Below, one piece after another: positions 57,544-64,000 of a stretch of 64,000 bases of DNA (positions within the stretch are counted from its first letter, which is position 1; each line of letters opens with the position of its first letter). The notes under the pieces are model-generated. The model ran no database searches. It saw only the letters and a program-made list of their open reading frames with translations, and had not been told where the DNA came from. Origin of the DNA: Lentinus brumalis (taxonomy: Eukaryota; Basidiomycota; Agaricomycetes; Polyporales; Polyporaceae); contig MARA01000009.1 in NCBI GenBank assembly GCA_001792895.1, forward strand, positions 496,001 to 560,000. Direction: 5' to 3'. Position numbers and translations under genes: made by a program.

Positions 57544-60354
57544 TCACGACTCCCGGTCCCGCGGACCCTCACTATCCCTCCTCATCATCGGACTCGCCAG
57601 ACCCCGCTCCGTCCTACTTTCGTCCAGCACGCCCGGGGTTGGCGGGAACGGATGGTCAACCCCGGATCCGCCCCCACTTTGCGCACCGCGGTACCCAGGA
57701 ATGCGCGTTAAGTCGACTTCGGGCCCGTCTTCCAGCTCGTCGTCTGTCTCTCCTGGGGTGCCAAATCTGCTGCCGCTCGCGCTACCCACGCCAGGTGAAG
57801 CCACGTTCGATCTTCGCGCTTTGCGCGCGTGGAAGGACCGGCTCGCTGTCGCGTTCGAGAACAGCGGGAGCAGGTACCGCTCATCGAGCGTCTGGAACCA
57901 CTTCCCATCCTCGCCACTTGCGGGTACCACTGAGCTGTCACGCGACTTGGGTCTGGCATTGGACCCTGCGGCCGCTGTCGACGCGAGCGGGAGGACCTCT
58001 CCCCCGTCCGAGTCATACGATTCCGACGAGGCGGCGGAGAAAATCGTGTTGTTCGACAGAGGGCCTGAGGCAGGGTGATTCAGCGGTTGGTGGTTGTAGT
58101 TTGTCGGCTCGCTGTAGATCGTGCCAACGCGTCCCGTGCGTGTCGGTGGTGTCGGGAAGGGCCCATCGTCGTCCGCGTACCGCGAGGCCCACCTGCCCGA
58201 GCGCCTCAAGTACTGACTACGGATCTCCTCTTCTTCGTCGCTGCTGGCCTCGTCGTCCTCAACGCCTGTGCGTATGCCAAGGACCTCGAGCATGCGTGCC
58301 GTGGTGCCTCCGAAGACGACCACGGTCAGGAGCACCACCACGAGCACGGTTGTCCTCATGGATTGTGCGTTTTCGCCTTTGAAGCCTGCAGCGAGGGCGA
58401 CACCTACAGCCCCACGAAGCCCCGCCCAAAAGAGCATCATCTGGTGCGAATGGGGAAGCTCCTCCTGGCGCTGGCCGCGTGCGTGTCTATGGAAGAGATT
58501 GATCATCTCCGACAGTGGGAAGACCGCAGCGTAACGAGTGAAGACCACTGCAACCGTCGTGACGATGATGAACAGCGGTTTGAAGTAGCTCGTGACTTTC
58601 GCGGAAGATGGCGGGCTGGTGAATAAGGAGAGGCCGAGGTAGATAAAGATGAAGTTCTCCGAAAGCTGCGCGAGCGTGGAGAAGATGTACTTCGTAGCGC
58701 GCTGAGTCCGCCGAGACATCGTGTGGTATGCGTAGTGTTTGAGTGTGATGCCGCAAAACAGGAGGGAGACGATCCCAGACATTGACAGCCCATTCGAGAA
58801 GAAGTAGCACATGTACGCGCAGAGCGAAACGAGGCACGTCTCAATCGACGGATATAGCGACAGTGAGGAGTGCTTGAGGATGAGTGACATGGCGAGGCCG
58901 AATACCACGCCCAGCGCCATAGATGAGCCGAACGAGAGCAGGAAGATGCCGCTACCGTGGAACAAGTGCGAGACGGAGAAGTCGGATCCATGAAATTGCG
59001 ACAGCGTCCTGGAAAAAGCGTGAGGACATAGCCGCCACGACGAGAGAAAGTCCATACTCACTCGTACATGACGATACTGACAGCATCGTTCAGCAGGGAC
59101 TCGCCAAAGATGACAGTGTAGAGCTTAGGGTCGACTTTGTACTGATTGAATATGGCCAGGATGGTGACGGGGTCTGTAGCGGAGAGTGTAGACCCAAATA
59201 TCAGACACTCGATGAGACTGAGCCCCAGCGACTCCAGCCCCAACGAGGACCATATAAACACGATCACCCTGCACTGTCCGTGATGAGTGTTGCCTTTGAC
59301 TGCAAGATCGAAGCATGTACACACCCCACACCGACGGCGGAGATAAACGTGCCCATGAATGCGAAGACAAGGATCGACCCGAAGTTCCGAAAGAAGTTTT
59401 CTTGCTTCAGCTCATATCCTGAGTTGAGGATGATTGGTGGGAGTAGCAGATTGAAGAATAGCGTATGTTTGAACGTCTGGACAGGATATTGATGTTCAGT
59501 GGATGCATGATGAATAGCAAAACCCCGGAAGTGGAATAAGTTGGCCCAGTGAGGACTTCCGAACAACATAGATACTTGCCACTGAGTGGCAATGCAACCA
59601 CACTTGTGCCCGCACCATGGGCACACTGAACGTCTGCTCGCAGCCTCTGAGGTAGCGGACAGTCCAAGCGGGTGTCTGCGCAGCATGTCGGTCCCCGCAA
59701 ATACTCGCGCCTCGCACGTCGAGGTTACATCGTGGTGGCCAAGCAAGAGCCCGTGCGCACAACATCGGGCTGCCGTCAACGCGCGAAGGCAGCGCTACGG
59801 GTCGCGATATGCGCCTGCACAATAGGGCGTGATCCTTCTGCGTCGTTCGCATGGCTGCATCCTTTGTCCGACGGTCACACCTCGAACTCATTCAAGCGTT
59901 TTCCTTCCGCGCGACAAGCGCACAGTTCCTGAATGAGAAGTAGAACCTGCAAGGGCGGGTCCGCACTCCGTCCATCCTCGTCCTGCATATGCTGACCATG
60001 CCATAGACAAAGCGCATCCGCGCGACATTTCCCTTACCAATCACAACGCCTCGCGTGCTCCAAGAAAAGGAATGACGTGTATAGCGCACTCACCAACATG
60101 TCTCGTATCATGGTCCCGGGCGCCAGCCGGACGACCAAGCCCACAAACATCCCCGCCACAATAGCGACCAGTGTTTCATGGATAGCACGTATCCGCTTGA
60201 TCTGGAGGTAGTAGGATGTCCACAGGGAGAGAACCAAGAGACCGCAAACGAGGAAGAGCGACCAGGACGAGTAGTATTCCTCTTCCTCCGGAATGGACGT
60301 GTCGGACGGTGCTGGCGCAGCGAAGGCCGGCGTGGGCAGGTACTGGGATGCCAT
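57544..60354 (-). CDS. NHX1: Na+(K+)/H+ exchanger, endosomal NHX type
   Basis: Exchanges lumenal protons for Na+ or K+ in endosomes and vacuoles. The ATG at 60354 starts [20 protein letters not shown]. The first exon has two helices ([20 protein letters not shown] and [17 protein letters not shown]). An intron of about 620 nt separates it from [20 protein letters not shown], the amiloride-binding LFFxxLLPPI motif. Then come [24 protein letters not shown] (here [16 protein letters not shown]) and [15 protein letters not shown], with the transport Asp residues (TDPV and ND). Later helices include [20 protein letters not shown] and [11 protein letters not shown], then [19 protein letters not shown] long acidic, Ser-rich cytosolic tail from about [14 protein letters not shown] ends at the stop (57544-57546). 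Family and completeness are well supported. Confidence 0.93.
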
Positions 60355-61470
60355 CGAACGGCCTGGAGGATGAGAACTGGGCGCAATGAAGCCCCAGAAG
60401 CAGAGGAGACTGGCCGAAGTGGTGGTAAGGAGGAAACCTGTACGGCGTCAGCTGCGGTGACGAGGGCGCTGAGGACATCATGCTTGTCTTCTGCCATCAT
60501 CTCGTCCCTGGGTGAACTTGTCAAGCTACCTGTCGCAGGCCCCACACGTAGCTGCCCTCTTCATCCGTTGGCGGTTACTGTGCACAAAAAATGGAACGAG
60601 TGCCCGCACCTATGCGCGCAATACGATATCCCCCCACTCAATAGACCCGTCAATCGTCTGTCTAGGGAGACAAGCAATCCAAGTACTTAGCGGTGCGGAC
60701 GATATGCCGACCTTACGTTGGTGGGTTTCCCGGGCTGCTTGCAAACGTCGAGAGAATGGAGTAAAGGTGGTAAGTCGGAAATGGCAGACGGTTTTGGTCT
60801 CAGCGGCGTTCCTGAAGTACTGCCGGTATGGAAGTCATGGGGCCGCAGCGGTCAACTTGGAACAGCTGTGTTCGCGAGGTTGATGGCACAATCTGGCCGT
60901 CCGTAACGCGTAAGCAGCAGGTGAGTTACGTCTCTCACATATCACGAGCAGTTATTTACTCCAGAGATCTGCAGCACCTGCCACAACCAGCACAAGCAGT
61001 TTGCCCATGTCGCGAAGCGTGTAAACGAGGCGCATCAAGTCAGCGGTGTAAATTGTGTCTTTGCTGCATGTCATCATGCGAGTCACCATGTGAAGGTTGA
61101 TTCTGGCTGGTTCATGCTGACCGCACGAGGGGACCACGAATAGGCCAGACGGACACCAACGCTGAGTCTTGGAACTCGACTATGCTGGCGACTATGCCGT
61201 CGCATGACGCATGAAGTGCGCCGAATTGCACAAGCTGATCTGCACGGCGCTCAGACCTAGGTCCTATTGGGTCAAACCACTACTTGTCTGAGTTACCGAC
61301 CGGGATATTGGCCGTCCCGCGAATCGCATGTTTGCACTAAAGATGTAGCTCGTCCCCCACTATACTAGCCGACACCGAGTCACATCATGCGGGCGTTGTG
61401 TGAATATGATACGTCCATCGTAACCCCTTTGACCGCTGACAAATGGAGGTGGTGGTTAGCACGGCAGGAA
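60355..61470. other. Intergenic: upstream of the exchanger
   Basis: About 1.1 kb. A minus-strand frame at about 60480-60545 begins MMAEDKHDVLSALVTAADAV, but its possible splice to the exchanger is out of phase, so it was not added to the gene. No other feature. Confidence 0.4.
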
Positions 61471-61862
61471 GACGGTCAATGTGAGTGTATGCCGCGTCGT
61501 CCGTCCAGCGAGAACCGCGGAGGGCTGACAACTATAACCACCACAGCGTGCATAGGAGACCACTCGGAAATGGCAGGTGAACTAAGTCTTGCTTGGTCGA
61601 TGTCGAGACAGTGCGTCTCGGCCGCTGACCGCTGACTCTGATCTTAGACTCCTCTGTCAGCAGGCAGACGGTCAATGTGAGTGTATTTCGCGTCGTCCGT
61701 CCAGCGAGAACCGCGGAGGGCTGACAACTATAACCACCACAGCGTGCATAGGAGACCACTCGGAAATGGCAGGTGAACTAAGTCTTGCTTGGTCGATGTC
61801 GAGACAGTGCGTCTCGGCCGCTGACCGCTGACTCTGATCTTAGACTCCTCTGTCAGCAGGCG
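61471..61862. repeat. Tandem direct repeat, two copies of 196 bp
   Basis: The unit beginning GACGGTCAATGTGAGTGTAT at 61471 starts again at 61667 and runs to about 61860. The two copies differ by only a couple of bases (GTATGCCGCG against GTATTTCGCG near the start). The near-identity indicates a recent duplication. No coding potential is convincing. Confidence 0.85.
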
Positions 61863-62091
61863 TCGCACGATTTTCGGTGACTGCGACCCGGATACCCATT
61901 GGCAACATGCAAGATCATGAAACGGGGCAGCCAGGAAGCTCGCGATACGTGACTTACAAGATGCTACCCACGGGGGAGCTGGCTCGAACGACACGTGCAA
62001 TGAAAGCATGCCGACCTGCAGCAGGAGTTGGACAGGTTACGATGTGCTGCCCGACAGCTGGCCCTTCAACTTTCAGCCACTGTCATAAGCT

Positions 62092-63461
62092 GCAACTTTC
62101 CCGCAAACCACTCGCGAGTACCGCCTTCCCAAGATGAGGACGTCGCTCTCACTTCTGCCGTTGAAATGACATTAATCAGCATGTTGCAGGTTGACGGCTT
62201 CCATGACCTCACCCTGGTCGATGCCCATAGATTCCCGAAGCTCAAGCCAACTGAAATTCTCGTGAAGGTCCCCGCTATGTCTATCTAGGTAGTGCATCGT
62301 CTCTTACCGACTGTGGCCGCTGCCCCGGGAGTTGCTCACGCGCATATGCGCCCAGTACCGCGACCTCATCGTCGCCAAGGGCGAGTTCCCTTTCCTACAG
62401 AAGTCCCCGTCCCAGGCTTCGGACATGGCCGGAGAGATCATCGCTCTCGGCGAAGACGTCACAGGCTGGAAACTCGGCGAGCGAGTCTGTTCCAACTTCG
62501 CAACTGACCACCTCTTCGGAGACGTCACAGAGGAGATCAAGGCGACTAGCCTCGGAGGTTGTCTACGGAGTCTTGACCGAGTATAAGGTCCAGGTCCTGC
62601 CTGCTCATGTAAGCCCGCTCCGCTTCATCTCATCGCTTATTTTGCTCTTGGTATACTTCGGCGCATAGGCCCTAGTTCGTATCCCGGAACGCATCAATTA
62701 CGAGGAGGCGGCAACCCTCCCGTGCGCTGCATTGACTGGGTACTCTACCCTCATCGACACGAACTCGCTCAAGGCCGGGGACGCGATAGTGGTCCAAGGC
62801 ACCGGAGGGGTCTCGAACGTCGATCTCCAGCTCGCCGTCGCCTCCAGCGCACTAGTCATCGTCATATCGTCAACTACAAGACCGTCTCGGACTGGGATGC
62901 CGAGGTGCTGCAGATTGTGAGTCTATCTCCTTTGCCACGGTTGATTCAGTGAGGGGCCGATGAAGATGCGAACAGATCAAGGGCAGAGGTGTGGACCATG
63001 TCATCGAGGTCGGCGGACCCCAGACGCTGCTCAAGTCCGTCAACTGTGTCCGCTATGGCGGTACCATCCATATCATCGGCTTCATCGCTGGGTTACGTCT
63101 CTTTCACTGAATCCCAGCCTGGTCGCTGACAGCCTGTACATTGTCAGCGATACTCTGAAGAGGCAAAGGTAGACCTAAGCCGCCTTTCGCTGCTCATACT
63201 CGGGAAATCCGTTTAGCTACGCAGCAACGTCATCGGCTCTCGCACCAAGCGAGTCCGCTATCAACACATGCTGGGAGAGCCCGCGCTAAGTACTCGCGGC
63301 AAATTCGTAGCTTCGAAGAGATGAATCGGCTGATCACTGCAGTCAAGCTGTAGCCAGTCATCGACAGTATGTTCGATTTCGAGCATCTCCGAGAGGCATA
63401 CGAGTACCAGGCACAGTAGCAACACGTCGGGAAGATCGTCATTGAGGTGTCGAAGGACTGA
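62092..63461 (+). pseudogene. Dehydrogenase (quinone-oxidoreductase-type) pseudogene, copy C
   Basis: All parts of the copy A/B gene can be followed but several are broken. Exon 1 survives as FPQTTREYRLPK at about 62092-62131 without an ATG and without the GT donor. Exon 2 gives VDGFHDLTLVDAHRFPKLKP and ILVKV. Then come QYRDLIVAKGEFPFLQK, DMAGEIIALGEDVTGWKLGE and a frameshift after KATSLGG that stops early. Later blocks are RIPERINYEEAATLPCAALT, VVQGTGGVSNVDLQLAVAS, then a deletion of the nucleotide-binding loop before IVNYKTVSDWDAEVLQI. GVDHVIEVGGPQTLLKSV and IHIIGFIAG follow, and the end is IVIEVSKD at 63461. It diverges more from A and B than they do from each other. Confidence 0.82.
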
Positions 63462-64000
63462 AGCAAGCGACCGACCTGACCTCTCGCCCTTGTGCGCAGC
63501 AGAACGGGAACGCTTTGAAACTGCCTTGGCATAGAGATGATTGTAACGTCGACTGCGCGCAGTTTGATTGCTATCGACTACATAGCCGGGACGAGTCTCA
63601 AGTGAGCCTCATGGCTCGTCGTGTCTGTGATCACCGCAGCAAGACACTTCAATTTGCGAGAGACCAGGCAGGAAGGGGCGTTCGGACGACGCTGACACCG
63701 CCTTCCGCAGAGCATTCGAGGTTCCTGGTTGGACGCGAAGCTCCAGTACAACATCAATACTGCCATAGCTGCGGCCATAGATTGCCATAAACGCCCTCGA
63801 ATTCCAAACCACAGCCCGGCACTCGGGTATCATGATAACCGGTACTTATGTAGTGTCTTGCCGCCGGGCCGTGCCCATCGTCCATACACTTGTCGAGACC
63901 TGCACCGATGTTCTTGACCGCTCCTTGGCCATCGAGTATCTCTCTCTCCGGGTTCGGTCGGCTTCTCTGGTAACCGGTGGATCGCATTCGCATCGAAAGG
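63462..64000. other. Window-end region, unassigned
   Basis: A plus-strand frame open from about 63783 to the window end (IAINALEFQTTARHSGIMIT, then a long open stretch) might be part of a gene continuing beyond 64000. It has no start, splice site or recognised family here. Confidence 0.3.

Noticed and set aside
57489..58382. 297-codon plus-strand open frame
   Set aside because: It mirrors the tail of the exchanger gene and shows no recognisable family.
60480..60545. Possible extra N-terminal exon of the exchanger (MMAEDKHDVLSALV)
   Set aside because: Both donor candidates join out of phase to the MASQYLP start, so the exchanger start at 60354 was kept.
61560..61835. Short frames beginning MAGELSLAWSMS in both copies of the 196-bp repeat
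   Set aside because: They are identical only because the DNA is duplicated, lack any motif and are not supported by splice or context.
1..64000. Secondary-metabolite cluster
   Set aside because: An oxidoreductase cluster with a transporter and peroxidase was considered, but there is no PKS, NRPS, terpene synthase, prenyltransferase or pathway regulator. The dehydrogenases look like tandem duplicates.
1..64000. Bacterial-type features (operons, CRISPR, Shine-Dalgarno sites, phage)
   Set aside because: Introns in nearly all genes and eukaryote-specific families show nuclear fungal DNA; no spaced repeat arrays were seen.

Overview
This window looks like a chromosomal piece of a basidiomycete fungus, most likely an Agaricomycete wood or litter decayer. 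The signs are dense genes with many introns (usually 45-65 nt, GT...AG), GC-rich codons, F-box/HET/WD40 families, intron-bearing nuclear tRNAs, and lignocellulose or cell-wall enzymes (GH115, GH16). Nothing indicates operons, plasmids or a virus. All gene models were assembled by eye from reading-frame continuity, splice signals and family resemblance, so exon edges are approximate unless stated.

Layout. 1-1.6 kb: start of an ornithine aminotransferase running off the window (-). 2.0-6.2 kb: secreted GH115 glucuronidase (-). 7.0-7.5 kb: small one-TM protein with a possible 21-nt intron (-). 8.0-9.6 kb: Ser/Thr-rich single-pass membrane protein, paralogue 1 (-). 10.8-11.9 kb: DCN1-like neddylation factor (-). 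12.6-13.6 kb: RING protein (-). 15.3-16.8 kb: GH16 glucanase (+). 17.5-19.8 kb: two convergent tRNA-Ala(AGC) genes around membrane-protein paralogue 2 (+). 21.2-23.5 kb: F-box protein (+). 24.0-25.2 kb: membrane-protein paralogue 3 (-). 25.7-26.1 kb: MITE-like element with a 9-bp target duplication. 26.2-29.8 kb: two HET-domain genes, both damaged (-). 30.2-31.8 kb: Nudix hydrolase (+). 32.0-33.1 kb: heme-thiolate peroxidase (-). 33.6-35.6 kb: Cdc20/Cdh1-type APC/C activator (-). 35.6-36.0 kb: F-box relic (+). 36.2-38.0 kb: Cys-rich/acidic hypothetical protein (-). 39.0-40.3 kb: flavin-reductase-like protein (+). 41.0-42.3 kb: GPI-anchored Cys-rich protein (-). 43.0-43.4 kb: HET relic (+).

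43.6-53.1 kb is a duplication-rich block: two near-identical GPI-anchored GH16 genes and two quinone-oxidoreductase-like dehydrogenases, all on the minus strand. A dehydrogenase relic lies between the GH16 copies, and a fuller dehydrogenase pseudogene lies at 62.1-63.5 kb (+). 54.0-56.2 kb: monocarboxylate-type MFS transporter (-). 57.5-60.4 kb: endosomal-type Na+/H+ exchanger (-). 61.5-61.9 kb: 196-bp tandem repeat.

The conserved housekeeping genes (OAT, DCN1, APC/C activator, NHX, tRNAs) are interleaved with fast-evolving families (HET, F-box, membrane proteins, GH16, dehydrogenases) that show tandem duplication and decay. DCN1, the F-box protein and the RING protein all belong to ubiquitin/NEDD8 biology, but nothing shows that they act together. 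No PKS, NRPS, terpene synthase or other biosynthetic core enzyme was seen. I found no convincing entirely new system. The most unusual items are the MITE-like element, the divergent tRNA-Ala pair, the decaying HET and dehydrogenase families, and the putative ultrashort intron.
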